This document shows, in pieces, positions 34,604 to 43,196 of a DNA stretch of 64,000 nucleotides. The stretch comes from Nocardia gamkensis NBRC 108242 (GTDB lineage: Bacteria; Actinomycetota; Actinomycetes; Mycobacteriales; Mycobacteriaceae). Location of the stretch: assembly GCF_001612985.1 (NCBI RefSeq), contig NZ_BDBM01000015.1:62001-126000 (forward strand), in the 5' to 3' direction. Position 1 is the first letter of the stretch. Every line of letters starts with the position of its first letter. The notes under the pieces are model-generated. The model searched no databases and was not told the origin of the DNA. It worked only from the letters and a program-made list of their open reading frames with translations. Position numbers and translations under genes: made by a program.

Positions 34604-36007
34604 TCAGTCGAGGTCGTCGTGCCGCATCAGCAACCGCGCCGCCTCGGTCACCGAACCCGTGAGCGACGGGTACACCGAGAAGGTCTGGGCCAGGTCGTTG
34701 ACCGTCAGATTGTTCTGCACCGCAAGGGCGATCGGCAGGATCAGTTCAGAGGCGATCGGCGCGACGACGACGCCGCCGATCACAACGCCGGTCGCGGGGC
34801 GGCAGAAGATCTTGACGAAACCACGCCGCAGACTCGACATCTTGGCGCGCGGGTTCGTGTTCAGCGGCAGCATCACCGTGCGCGCGGGAACCTCGCCGTT
34901 GTCGATCGCGGTCTGGCTGACGCCCACGGTCGCGATCTCCGGCCGGGTGAACACCGCGGAGGCGACGGTCTTCAGGCGAATCGGGCTCACGCCCTCGCCG
35001 AGCGCGTGGTACATCGCGATGCGTCCCTGCATCGCGGCCACCGAGGCCAGCGGCAGCAGGCCGGTGCAGTCGCCCGCTGCGTAGATGCCGGGCACCGAGG
35101 TGCGCGACACGCGGTCCACCCGCAGGTAACCACCGCGGTCGAGTTCGATGCCTACCCGCTCCAGCCCGAGTCCTCCCGTGTTGGGCGTCGAACCGACGGT
35201 CATGAGCGCGTGCGAGCCGGAAACGGTGCGCCCGTCGGAGAGCTTGACCACGATGCCGTCGGCGGTGCGCTCCACCGCGTCCGCGCGCGCGTGCTTGACC
35301 AGTTCGACGCCGCGCTCGGCGAGCGCGTCCTCCAGCACCAGCGCGGCGTCGGCGTCCTCGCCGGGCAGCACGCGGTCGCGGCTGGAGACCAGCTTCACCC
35401 GCACACCCATCTCGGTGTAGGCGGAGACGAACTCCGCGCCCGTCACACCGGAACCGACGACCACCAGGGTCTCCGGCAGTTCCTCCAGGTCGTAGAGCTG
35501 ACGCCAGTTGAGGATGCGCTCACCGTCCGGTTCCGCGCCCGGCAGCACCCGCGGGCTCGCACCGGTGGCGATCAGCACGACCTCTGCCTCGATGGTCTGC
35601 TGCGCGCCGTCGGCCAGCTTGGCCAGCACCCGGTGCGCGGCCAGGCCGCCGCCGCGCTCGATCAGCTCGCCGTAGCCTGCCAGCACGGTCACTCCGACGG
35701 TCTGCAACTTCGAGCGGATGTCGGAGGACTGCGCGAGCGCCAGCGCCTTCACGCGCTCGTTCACCTCCGTCAGCTGCACCTGCGCCTGGTTCGGGTCCAG
35801 GGTGATGCCGAGATCACGTGCGCGGCGCAGGTCGGTGCGCACGCCGGTCGAGGCGATGAAGGTTTTCGAAGGGACGCAGTCCCACAGCACGCACGCCCCG
35901 CCGATCCCGTCGGAATCGATCAGCGTCACCGACGCTCCGTGCTGGGCCGCCACCAGGGCCGCCTCATAGCCGGCCGGTCCGCCACCGATGATCGCGATGC
36001 GGGTCAT
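34604..36007 (-). CDS. lpdA: LpdA-type NAD(P)H:quinone reductase / flavoprotein disulfide reductase
   Basis: 467 residues. FAD fold IAIIGGGPAGYEAALVA (4-20), redox region GIGGACVLWDCVPSKT with Cys39 and Cys44, NAD fold VVVGSGVTGAEFVSAY, and FAD motif GIYAAGDCTGLLPLASVA. The overall sequence matches M. tuberculosis LpdA (Rv3303c), which reduces quinones rather than lipoamide. As in that protein the C-terminal His-Glu pair of true lipoamide dehydrogenases is absent (end reads SLTGSVTEAARLLMRHDD). As I recall, the mycobacterial protein lacks the first cysteine; here both are present. The ATG at 36007 has a GGAGG site. Confidence 0.9.
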   Translation of the reverse strand: MTRIAIIGGGPAGYEAALVAAQHGASVTLIDSDGIGGACVLWDCVPSKTFIASTGVRTDLRRARDLGITLDPNQAQVQLTEVNERVKALALAQSSDIRSKLQTVGVTVLAGYGELIERGGGLAAHRVLAKLADGAQQTIEAEVVLIATGASPRVLPGAEPDGERILNWRQLYDLEELPETLVVVGSGVTGAEFVSAYTEMGVRVKLVSSRDRVLPGEDADAALVLEDALAERGVELVKHARADAVERTADGIVVKLSDGRTVSGSHALMTVGSTPNTGGLGLERVGIELDRGGYLRVDRVSRTSVPGIYAAGDCTGLLPLASVAAMQGRIAMYHALGEGVSPIRLKTVASAVFTRPEIATVGVSQTAIDNGEVPARTVMLPLNTNPRAKMSSLRRGFVKIFCRPATGVVIGGVVVAPIASELILPIALAVQNNLTVNDLAQTFSVYPSLTGSVTEAARLLMRHDDLD

Positions 36008-36169
36008 TGATACCTCCGCTCGTGCTTCGCGCCGGGATCTCCGGCACGGGGTAAACGTTATCCGGCAACCACCTCGCACCACCGACCGCGTTACCGCTGC
36101 GCAACGGGTCCCCGCCGCGCGCCGCGCCGCAGGTGCGGCAATCGAACGCGGTCCGTGAAGATTATTGGC

Positions 36170-36175
36170 TACCCT
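36170..36175 (+). promoter_or_regulatory. Candidate -10 for leaderless gamma-glutamylcyclotransferase-like gene
   Basis: TACCCT lies 6 nt before the GTG at 36182, with TTGG just before it. No ribosome binding site is present. This favours the shorter start at 36182 over the in-frame GTG at 36155, which lies upstream of the -10. Confidence 0.4.
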
Positions 36176-36181
36176 TTGCTG

Positions 36182-36655
36182 GTGCCGATCTATGCCGCTT
36201 ACGGGTCCAACATGGACTCGACGCAGATGCTCGAGCGCTGTCCGCACTCCCCCATGTCCGGGACGGGCTGGTTGGAGGGCTGGCGGCTGACCTTTGCCGG
36301 TGACGACATCGGCTGGGAAGGGCCTCTCGCGACGGTCGTCGAGGACCCCGGTTCCCGGGTCTTCGTCGTGCTCTACGACGTGTCGCCGGAGGACGAGCAG
36401 CGGCTGGACCGGTGGGAGGGTTCGGACTTCGGTATCCACAAGAAGATCCGCTTGCGCGTCACCCGGAACGCCGACGGCGGCGAACCCACGCTGGCCTGGC
36501 TCTACGTGCTGGACGCCTACGAGGGCGGCCTGCCCTCGGCCCGCTACATCGGCGTGATCGCCGACGCCGCCGAAAAAGCGGGCGCGCCAGAGGATTACGT
36601 GCACGCCCTACGCACTCGCAACAGCCGCAACGTCGGCCCGGGCAACTTCGGCTGA
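36182..36655 (+). CDS. Gamma-glutamylcyclotransferase-like protein
   Basis: 157 residues with the family N-terminus YAAYGSNMD (substrate-binding YGSN loop), WLEGWRLTFAGDD and the VLYDVSPEDEQRLDRWEG region. It belongs to the GGCT/AIG2 fold, members of which cleave gamma-glutamyl amides to 5-oxoproline. Mycobacterial relatives occupy the same place beside lpdA (Rv3304). It is divergent from lpdA. The substrate is not proven. Confidence 0.82.
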   Translation: MPIYAAYGSNMDSTQMLERCPHSPMSGTGWLEGWRLTFAGDDIGWEGPLATVVEDPGSRVFVVLYDVSPEDEQRLDRWEGSDFGIHKKIRLRVTRNADGGEPTLAWLYVLDAYEGGLPSARYIGVIADAAEKAGAPEDYVHALRTRNSRNVGPGNFG

Positions 36656-36730
36656 CCGCGTCACACCGCAACGTCGGCGGCACGGCCGTCTTTTCCGGGT
36701 CGGCCATGCCGCCGACGCATTCCAAGCCCA

Positions 36731-36875
36731 TTGGGTGCGAGGCCATCGAGCACCATTCACGGCCCGGCCGACCCTGCCGCTGTCGCACTCACAGCCAAGT
36801 TGAGTGCGAGGCCGTCGAGCACCGTTCGCGGCCCGGCTCGCGTCCGAGTGGGCGAAGCGCATGCGCCGCAGGCGC
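36731..36875. repeat. Two 38-bp direct repeats and hairpin, interspersed repeat family
   Basis: Two 38-bp direct repeats (36731-36768 and 36800-36837) are identical at 34 positions; each contains GTGCGAGGCC, TCGAGCACC and ends in CGGCCCGGC. The second runs into GGCTCGCG and then a GCGCC-GCA-GGCGC hairpin (36863-36875) followed by TGGAAAT. The same GGCCCGGCTCGCG and GCGCCGCAGGCGCTGGAAA blocks occur before glpK at 29.3 kb. It lies just past the amiA1 stop. Confidence 0.75.
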
Positions 36876-36881
36876 TGGAAA

Positions 36882-38144
36882 TCAGACAGAGCCGAGCACG
36901 AGATTGGTCAGCACCCGGACGCCGACCGCGAGCGCCCGCTCATCGATGTCGAAGGTCGGCTGGTGCAGATCCAGCTGTTCGCCCTCGCCGGACCAGACGC
37001 CCAGGCGCGCCATCGCGCCCGGCACCTTCTCCAGGTACCAGGAGAAGTCCTCGCCGCCGCCGGACTGCGGGGTGTCGGCCAGCGCGTCGGGGCCGAGCGC
37101 GCGGATCGCGTCCTCGAAGATGCGGGTGGAATGCTCGTCGTTGACCACAGGGGGCACGCCGCGCCGGTAGTTCAGCTGGTAGCGCACGCCCGTCGGGGCC
37201 AGCAGGCCGTCGACGATCTCGCGCACCATCGGCTCCAGCAACGACCAGGTGCCGTGATCTCCGGTGCGGATGGTGCCGGTGAGCATGCCGGTCTGCGGAA
37301 TGGCGTTGGGCGCCTTTCCCGCGCTCACCGCGCCCCACACCATCACGGTGCTGGTGCGCGGATCGATGCGGCGGCTGAGCAGGCCGGGCAGGCCGGTGAT
37401 GACCGAGCCGATCGCGTAGACCAGGTCACTGGTCAGGTGCGGACGGGAGGTGTGGCCGCCCGGCGAGTCGAGCACCAGCTCGATGGTGTCGGCGGCGGAG
37501 GTGATCGCGCCCACGCGGATGCCGATCCGGCCCACCTCGAGGCGCGGGTCGCAGTGCAGCGCGAAGATCCGCTCCACACCCGTCATCGCACCGGCGGCGA
37601 CCACGTCGATCGCGCCGCCCGGCATGATCTCCTCGGCGGGCTGGAAGACCAGCCGCACGCCGACCGGCAGTTCCGGCGCCTCGGCCAGGGCCAGTGCCGT
37701 GCCGAGCAGGATGGTGGTGTGCGCGTCGTGGCCGCACGCGTGCGACACGCCCGGCACCGTAGAGGCGAAGGGCAGTCCGGTGAACTCCTGCAGGGGCAGC
37801 GCGTCCATGTCGGCACGCAGGCCGATGCGCGGGCCGTCCGGTCCGATATCACAGATCAAGCCGGTGCCGCCGGGCAGAACCTGCGGCGTCAGACCCGCCT
37901 TGGTCAGCCACGCCGAGACGAACTCGGTCGTGCCGAACTCGGTACGGGACAGTTCCGGGTTGGCGTGGATGTGCCTGCGCCACTGGACGAGATCGACCGT
38001 GTGGTCGGCCAGCCACGACTCCACCGCTTCCCGCCCGGATCCCACGGTCTCCGACGCTACGGAGCTGCCGGGGCCCTCCGTGGCCACGCGGACGCCCGCT
38101 GCCGGGCCCGTCGCCTGCGCCGCCGAACGGCCGGTTGTGCTCAC
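36882..38144 (-). CDS. amiA1: M20-family amidohydrolase AmiA1
   Basis: 420 residues of the M20D peptidase/amidohydrolase family. Metal-binding motifs are HANPELSRTE, LRADMDALPLQE, SHACGHDAHTTILLGTA, QPAEEIMPGGA and the late SGGGEDFSWYLE. Substrate is probably an N-acyl amino acid or similar amide. The GTG at 38144 has GGAGG upstream and overlaps the stop of the preceding paralogous gene by 4 bases, so the two are coupled. The order matches Rv3305c-Rv3306c of M. tuberculosis. Confidence 0.92.
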   Translation of the reverse strand: MSTTGRSAAQATGPAAGVRVATEGPGSSVASETVGSGREAVESWLADHTVDLVQWRRHIHANPELSRTEFGTTEFVSAWLTKAGLTPQVLPGGTGLICDIGPDGPRIGLRADMDALPLQEFTGLPFASTVPGVSHACGHDAHTTILLGTALALAEAPELPVGVRLVFQPAEEIMPGGAIDVVAAGAMTGVERIFALHCDPRLEVGRIGIRVGAITSAADTIELVLDSPGGHTSRPHLTSDLVYAIGSVITGLPGLLSRRIDPRTSTVMVWGAVSAGKAPNAIPQTGMLTGTIRTGDHGTWSLLEPMVREIVDGLLAPTGVRYQLNYRRGVPPVVNDEHSTRIFEDAIRALGPDALADTPQSGGGEDFSWYLEKVPGAMARLGVWSGEGEQLDLHQPTFDIDERALAVGVRVLTNLVLGSV

Positions 38145-39382
38145 CGAATGTCCTCCTGTCGTTGAACTAGCCGTTGCAACAACCTGTCTCTATGGATGTC
38201 ATCGCGGGCGACGGCGATTGCGGTACGCGCGAGCGCGAGCGCACCGTCGAGGACCGCACGATCCGCCGAGGCGTTGACGCTGGCCGCGGCGAAGCCTGGC
38301 TGATGTGTCACCGCACCACCGGCATCGATGCCGATGACCGGGTGAATGCCCGGAATGACGTTGGTGACGTTCCCCATATCGGTGCTGCCCAGCGGCCGCT
38401 GCGCCTCGAACTCCGGAGCCAGCGGCACGCGTCCCAATCCGGTGAGCTGCTCGCGATAGGCCAGCAGTAATTCCGGATCCGGGGTCAGCTCGGTATACGT
38501 CGGCGCGAGCGTCCGGATTTCGTGGGTGCAGCCGGTCGCGAGGGCGCCCGCCTCGAAGCAAGCCGACGCTCGTCGCGTCAGATCGTCGAGGGATGCGGAG
38601 TCGACTGCGCGTAGGTAATACAGCAGTTCCGCACGTCCGGGCACGATGTTGGGAGCTACGCCACCGTCGCCGACTATACCGTGCAGTTGCTGGCCAGGCA
38701 GGAGATGCTGCCGTAGCAATCCCAGAGCAACCTGCGCGACGGTCACCGCGTCGCCCGCGTTGCGCCCCTGCTCCGGGGCCGCGCTGGCGTGCGCCTCCCG
38801 TCCGTGGAAGACCACCGACACGTCGGCCAGAGCCAGCGAGCGGGCGCCGACGATGTCGAGCGGACCCGGGTGCACCATCATCGCCATCGCGACGTCGTCG
38901 AACACTCCACGCTCCAGCATGAGCACCTTGCCACCGCCGCTCTCCTCGGCGGGCGTGCCGAACACCAGCACGGTGAGATCCAGCGCGTCGGCGACCTCGG
39001 CGAGACCCAGCGCCGCGCCCACCGCGGCAGCGGCGATGATGTTGTGCCCGCAGGCGTGCCCGATCTCGGGCAGCGCGTCGTACTCCGCGCAGAGACCGAC
39101 GGTCAGCGACCCGCTGCCATAGCGCGCGCGGAAGGCCGTCGGCAGGTCGGCGACCCCGCTCTCGATCTCGAAACCGCGCTCGGCCAGCGGTGCCATGGTC
39201 TTGGCGACGCTGCGGGTCTCCTCGAACGCCAGCTCGGGTTCGTCGTGAATCGAGTGCGAGAGCCCGATCAATTCGGCGGCCGTCGCCCGGATGGCGGCGT
39301 CACTGCGAGCGACAGCGTCGACCCCGCGCACGGCGTTGCCGTCGTGCTGCGCTTCTCGGCGCCCGCTGCGCGATGGTGGCAT
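38141..39382 (-). CDS. amiB1: M20-family amidohydrolase AmiB1
   Basis: 413 residues, paralogous to the downstream gene but closer to p-aminobenzoyl-glutamate hydrolase/AbgB types. Metal sites appear as LCAEYDALPEIGHACGHN, FGTPAEESGGGK, HPGP and the C-terminal GSTDMGNVTNV. It should cleave an amide of an amino acid. The ATG at 39382 follows a small hairpin and a repeat-derived leader (39385-39427) and has no clear ribosome binding site; a GTG at 39331 is possible. The stop codon overlaps the start of amiA1. Confidence 0.88.
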   Translation of the reverse strand: MPPSRSGRREAQHDGNAVRGVDAVARSDAAIRATAAELIGLSHSIHDEPELAFEETRSVAKTMAPLAERGFEIESGVADLPTAFRARYGSGSLTVGLCAEYDALPEIGHACGHNIIAAAAVGAALGLAEVADALDLTVLVFGTPAEESGGGKVLMLERGVFDDVAMAMMVHPGPLDIVGARSLALADVSVVFHGREAHASAAPEQGRNAGDAVTVAQVALGLLRQHLLPGQQLHGIVGDGGVAPNIVPGRAELLYYLRAVDSASLDDLTRRASACFEAGALATGCTHEIRTLAPTYTELTPDPELLLAYREQLTGLGRVPLAPEFEAQRPLGSTDMGNVTNVIPGIHPVIGIDAGGAVTHQPGFAAASVNASADRAVLDGALALARTAIAVARDDIHRDRLLQRLVQRQEDIR

Positions 39383-39403
39383 GCAACACAGTCTCGCACT
39401 GTG

Positions 39404-39584
39404 TTTGATTTGCCGCGCCTTCGCGCGGCGTGTTCGCGGCCCCTTCATGGCTCGCGTTCGCGCGACCGCCGCTTGCTCCTTCGTCGCCTACGCGACGGCC
39501 ACGCAAACGCGAGCCGGGCCGCGAACGGAACATGCTCGGTCTCGCTTCGCTCGAAACCGGGAGTTGAGGTGCGCCGGGCGCGTC
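39404..39584 (+). repeat. Repeat unit, filled copy with 96-bp palindromic insert
   Basis: The unit begins TTTGATTTGCCGCGCC and ends in CATGCTCGGTCTCGCTTCGC, CGAAACCGGGAGTTG and GGTGCGC blocks. Compared with the copy at 40810-40884 it has an extra 96 bp (39428-39523). That extra part folds on itself: TTCGCGGCCC (39433-39442) pairs with 39516-39525 and GGCTCGCGTT (39449-39458) with 39506-39515, with a CTTCAT bulge. Confidence 0.8.
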
Positions 39585-39695
39585 AAGGGCGCGAGCTTTG
39601 GACCTCGTGCACGCGGTTCGCTGTGGTCGGCGGTTGTCCCGTCGACCGGTGATCAGTCGCGGACGCGGTGAACGTGAGCCCGTCCGCGGACGGCG

Positions 39696-39748
39696 CATGC
39701 TCGGTCTCGCTTCGCTCGAACCGGAAGTGTGGGTGCGCCGGGCGCGTC
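39696..39748 (+). repeat. Repeat unit, partial copy
   Basis: Shares CATGCTCGGTCTCGCTTCGC, the CGAA/CCGG segment and GTGCGCCGGGCGCGTC with the copy at 39531-39584. The left half with the TTTGATTT block is missing. Confidence 0.75.
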
Positions 39749-40025
39749 GGGGTGACTGCTGCTGCCCCTGGTCTGCCGTTTCGGGAGACTTCGTGGGATG
39801 GTCGGCGGCTGACAAGGCATGGACGCGGGGCCGGTGTGCGGCCTCTGGTGGCTTTCGTTGCGTACGCCAAGGCGCTCGGATGCGAGTAGCCGTGAGCGGC
39901 GAGCCACCTGATAGTTCGCTGCGTGGCAGCGGCGGAACCGGATGGGTGCTGCAAGCGACTTCCTCGCCGGACGCAGCCGTCGGGCCTGGGTCGGCGTGCG
40001 GGACGTGCCGTCCGCCGACGCCGGG

Positions 40026-40730
40026 TCAGCTCGCGGCGAAGGCCAGGTTTTCCGGAGTGGTCGCGACGGCGAGGCCGGCCAGAGCCTTCGCGTGGAGGGC
40101 GCGCTTGATCACGGGGAGGTTGGGCTTGCGGTTGCTCGCCAGTGCCGCGGCTCGCTCGATCGCGGTCGCGAGCAACTCGGGGGCGTCGGCCTTGGCATCC
40201 GCGATGCCCGCGGCGATCGCCTCGTCGGCCGGGTAGCGGTGGCCGGTGGTCATCGCCTGCACGCAGACCTGGTTGGACAGCCGCTCGGTGAGCAGGGCGT
40301 TCATCCCGATGGTGAAGGGCATGCCCAGGTGCACCTCGGGCAGGCAGTAGAAGCCGCGATCGGCGCGCATCACCCGGAAGTCGTGCGAAGTCGCCAGCAT
40401 GGCGCCCGCGCCGAAGGCATGGCCGTTGATCGCAGCGACGGTGGGCAGCGGGAAGGCGAGCAGGCGGGTGTAGAGCGAGTGCACGCGGTCGAGGTAACCG
40501 TGCATCTTGTCCAGATTGCCGAACAGCCAATCGGTGTCCAGACCGTTGCTGAAGAACTTCCCTGTCGCGGTCGTCACCAACGCGGCAGGCCCCTCGGAGC
40601 TCTCGACCTCGTCCAGCAGCCCATGGAAGGCGTCGATCCAGTCCGGGTGAAAACGGTTCTCGCTGTCCGTCTGTCCCTCGGCGCCGAGGTAGACGACGAA
40701 CACTTCCCCGTGGCGTTCCAGATACGGCAT
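40026..40730 (-). CDS. Enoyl-CoA hydratase/isomerase family protein
   Basis: 234 residues of the crotonase fold. The oxyanion-hole segments are [20 protein letters not shown] and [24 protein letters not shown]. One of the two catalytic Glu positions seems retained ([12 protein letters not shown]). It probably handles a fatty acyl-CoA or enoyl-CoA isomerisation. The ATG at 40730 has TACGCT seven bases upstream and may be leaderless; a GTG at 40751 is an alternative start. It is divergent from deoD. Confidence 0.85.
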   Translation of the reverse strand: MPYLERHGEVFVVYLGAEGQTDSENRFHPDWIDAFHGLLDEVESSEGPAALVTTATGKFFSNGLDTDWLFGNLDKMHGYLDRVHSLYTRLLAFPLPTVAAINGHAFGAGAMLATSHDFRVMRADRGFYCLPEVHLGMPFTIGMNALLTERLSNQVCVQAMTTGHRYPADEAIAAGIADAKADAPELLATAIERAAALASNRKPNLPVIKRALHAKALAGLAVATTPENLAFAAS

Positions 40731-40759
40731 GCCGTGCAGCGTATCGGGCACCGACGGCT

Positions 40760-40781
40760 ACCCCTACTCGCGGGTAGGGGT
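40760..40781. promoter_or_regulatory. Hairpin/inverted repeat upstream of the enoyl-CoA hydratase gene
   Basis: Perfect 8-bp inverted repeat ACCCCTAC-N6-GTAGGGGT (40760-40767, 40774-40781) in the gap between two divergent genes, 30-50 bp from the hydratase start. It may be an operator; no regulator is adjacent. Confidence 0.4.
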
Positions 40782-40809
40782 CGAGTCGAACACCCCCGCC
40801 CTGCCCCAG

Positions 40810-40884
40810 CGCACCCCAACTCCCGGTTTCGAGCGAAGCCAAACCGAGCATGTTCCGTTCGCGCGAAGGCGCGGCAAATCAAAC
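40810..40884 (-). repeat. Repeat unit, empty copy (inverted relative to 39.4 kb)
   Basis: On the minus strand it reads TTTGATTTGCCGCGCC, then CTTCGCGCGAACGGAACATG, CTCGGTTTGGCTTCGC, CGAAACCGGGAGTTG and GGTGCGC. It matches 39404-39427 joined directly to 39524-39577, so the 96-bp palindromic segment is absent. Its TTTGATTT end lies 7 bp before the deoD start. Confidence 0.8.
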
Positions 40885-40890
40885 CCAGCT

Positions 40891-41682
40891 ATGGTGACGA
40901 TCATGCTTGCCGAACAGGCCGCCGAGGCGATCGCCGAACGTACGGGAGTGTCACGCCACCGGGTCGCGGTGGTGCTGGGGTCCGGCTGGCAGGACGCGAC
41001 CGCGGAGATCGGGGCGCCGCGGGCGTCGGTGCCGATGCCGGAGCTGCCGGGTTTCGGAACGCCTACCGCGCAGGGCCATGTCGGCGTGCTCCATTCCGTT
41101 CGGGTGGACGACAACGACGTGCTGCTGCTGATGGGCCGCCAGCATCTCTACGAGGGGTATCAGCCCGCCGATGTGGTGCATCCGGTGTCGGCGGCGGTGG
41201 CGGCGGGCGCGAAGATCGTGGTGCTGACCAATGCCGCGGGCGGTATCCGGGCCGGTCTCCGGGTCGGTGAGCCGGTGCTGATCAGCGACCATCTCAACTT
41301 GACCGGTCGCACACCGCTGGCAGGCGCGACTTTCGTCGATCTGGTCGACGCCTGGGATCCGGAGTTGCGGGCGCTGGCCAGGGAGATCGATCCGAGCCTG
41401 ACCGAGGGCGTCTACGCGGGCCTCACGGGGCCGCAGTACGAGACGCCCGCCGAGATCCGGATGCTGCGCACGATCGGCGCGGATCTGGTCGGTATGTCCA
41501 CGGTGCTGGAAGCCATCGCCTGCCGCGCGCTCGGTGCGCGCGTGCTCGGTATCTCGCTGGTCACCAACCTGGCCGCGGGCGTCACCGGCGCGCATCTGTC
41601 CCATGCCGAGGTGCTCGCCGAAGGCCATGCCGCGGCTCCGCGCCTCGGCAAACTGCTGCGCGGCGTGCTGGAACGGGTGTAG
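40891..41682 (+). CDS. deoD: Purine-nucleoside phosphorylase
   Basis: 263 residues of the trimeric PNP/MTAP family. [11 protein letters not shown] (phosphate-binding loop), [52 protein letters not shown] and the [25 protein letters not shown] region are typical. It splits purine (deoxy)nucleosides with phosphate to base and (deoxy)ribose-1-phosphate. The next gene, a phosphomutase, starts on the base after its stop codon and can process the sugar phosphate. Its 5' leader is made of the repeat unit shared with amiB1. ATG at 40891; another in-frame ATG follows at 40903. Confidence 0.94.
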   Translation: MVTIMLAEQAAEAIAERTGVSRHRVAVVLGSGWQDATAEIGAPRASVPMPELPGFGTPTAQGHVGVLHSVRVDDNDVLLLMGRQHLYEGYQPADVVHPVSAAVAAGAKIVVLTNAAGGIRAGLRVGEPVLISDHLNLTGRTPLAGATFVDLVDAWDPELRALAREIDPSLTEGVYAGLTGPQYETPAEIRMLRTIGADLVGMSTVLEAIACRALGARVLGISLVTNLAAGVTGAHLSHAEVLAEGHAAAPRLGKLLRGVLERV

Positions 41683-43179
41683 ATGCTGCGCTTCGGCACG
41701 GCGGGCCTGCGCGGGCCGCTGCGCGAGGGCCCGGACGGCATGAACGTCACCACCGTGAGCAGGGCGACCGCGGGAATCGTGGCGTGGCTGCGCGACCGCT
41801 GTCTCGGCGGCGGTGCGGTGGTCGTCGGCCGCGACGCCAGGCACGGTTCCGCCGAGTTCGCGACGGCGACCGCGGAGATCTTCGCCGCGGCGGGCTTTCC
41901 GGTGACGTTGCTGCCGCGTCCGCTGCCCACGCCGGTGGTCGCGTACGCGGTGCGTGAGCTGGGCGCGGTCGCGGGCGTGCAGATCACCGCCTCGCACAAC
42001 CCGGCCACGGACAACGGGTACAAGGTCTATCTGGACGGCGGGTCACAGCTGATCGCCCCGGCCGACGCCGAGATCGAGCGTTGTATCGAGGCGGTGACCG
42101 AGCCGATCGACCGCGTGCCGGTCGTCCCCGCCGACGACGACGTGGTCCAGCGCTATATCGGCCGCGTTGCCGAAATACCCTCCTGGATCGGGGGGCCGGG
42201 CGAGCGGGCCGGTATCCGGATCGCCCTCACTCCGCTGCACGGCGTCGGCGGTGACCTCGCCGTCGAAGCGCTGCGCGCGGCGGGTTTTCCCGACGTCCAT
42301 GTGGTCGAGGAGCAGTTCGCACCGGACCCCGACTTCCCGACCGTCGCGTTCCCGAACCCAGAGGAACCCGGCGCGGCCGATCTGCTGCTCGCGACGGCGG
42401 CCCGGGTCGGCGCCGACGTGGCGATCGCACTGGACCCCGACGCGGACCGGTGCGCGGTGGGCGTCCCGCGGCCGGACGGCACCTGGCGGATGCTGCGCGG
42501 CGACGAGACCGGCGTGCTCCTCGGTGACTGTGTGCTGCGCACCGCCCCGGATGACGCGCTGGTGGCGACGACGATCGTGTCCTCGCGGCTGCTGTCGAAG
42601 CTGGCTCCCGCGCGCGGCGGACGCTACGCGGAAACGCTCACCGGATTCAAGTGGCTGGCCCGCGCGGGCGACGGCTTGGTCTACGCCTACGAGGAGGCGA
42701 TCGGCCACTGCGTCGACCCGGCGGCCGTCCGCGACAAGGACGGTATCTCCGCCGCTGTCCTGGTGGCCGACCTGGTGGCCCGGTTGAAGGCCGCCGGTCG
42801 CGGCCTGAACGACGAACTCGACGACTACGCGGTCGAATTCGGCCTGCACGCGGGCGACCAGGTGTCGCTGCGGCTCGGCTCGGCCACCGACGCGGCCGCC
42901 GTGGTCGAGCGATTGCGGGCCGACCCGCCGCGCGAGATCGCGGGCGAGCCGGTCGAATACACCGATCAGCTTCGGGTCCGGGGCCGGATGCGGACCGACG
43001 CGCTGATCTTCGAGGGTGTCTCCTCCCGCGTCGTCGTCCGCCCTTCCGGTACCGAGCCGAAGCTCAAGTGCTACCTGGAGGTGGTCGAACCGGTGGGCTC
43101 GCGCGCCGGTCTTCCGGCCGCGCGAGCCGCTGCCCGCGAACGCCTTTCGGCATTGCGCGACTTCTGCCGGACCTTCTGA
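41683..43179 (+). CDS. pmmB: Phospho-sugar mutase (phosphopentomutase/phosphomannomutase family)
   Basis: 498 residues of the alpha-D-phosphohexomutase family. Catalytic phosphoserine loop ITASHNP (Ser104), metal loop DPDADR, sugar-binding GDETG and phosphate-binding RPSGTEPKLK are all visible. It starts immediately after the deoD stop, so it is coupled to purine salvage; conversion of (deoxy)ribose-1-phosphate to the 5-phosphate is a likely task, although annotated relatives are called phosphomannomutase (Rv3308 in M. tuberculosis). It converges with upp with a 17-bp gap. Confidence 0.92.
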   Translation: MLRFGTAGLRGPLREGPDGMNVTTVSRATAGIVAWLRDRCLGGGAVVVGRDARHGSAEFATATAEIFAAAGFPVTLLPRPLPTPVVAYAVRELGAVAGVQITASHNPATDNGYKVYLDGGSQLIAPADAEIERCIEAVTEPIDRVPVVPADDDVVQRYIGRVAEIPSWIGGPGERAGIRIALTPLHGVGGDLAVEALRAAGFPDVHVVEEQFAPDPDFPTVAFPNPEEPGAADLLLATAARVGADVAIALDPDADRCAVGVPRPDGTWRMLRGDETGVLLGDCVLRTAPDDALVATTIVSSRLLSKLAPARGGRYAETLTGFKWLARAGDGLVYAYEEAIGHCVDPAAVRDKDGISAAVLVADLVARLKAAGRGLNDELDDYAVEFGLHAGDQVSLRLGSATDAAAVVERLRADPPREIAGEPVEYTDQLRVRGRMRTDALIFEGVSSRVVVRPSGTEPKLKCYLEVVEPVGSRAGLPAARAAARERLSALRDFCRTF

Positions 43180-43196
43180 CCGCGGCCGGCGGAGGT

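Larger units (their letters stand above)
39383..40025. other. 643-bp non-coding region rich in repeats
   Basis: No convincing gene is present on either strand; open frames read as low-complexity Arg/Ser/Pro. It holds an amiB1 leader hairpin (AACACAG-N7-CTGTGTT, 39385-39405), a long repeat unit (39404-39584) with an internal palindromic element, and a second partial repeat unit (39696-39748). The remaining 280 bp before the enoyl-CoA hydratase stop show nothing I recognise. Confidence 0.75.

Noticed and set aside
36731..36837. Two direct repeats as a possible CRISPR array
   Set aside because: Only two imperfect copies with one 31-bp spacer, no further units and no cas genes; parts of the repeat occur elsewhere as an interspersed element.
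39300..39815. 171-codon minus-strand frame over the repeat region
   Set aside because: It is Arg/Ser/Pro-rich and contains the same SSEARPSM string twice, which comes from the DNA repeat and not from a protein family.
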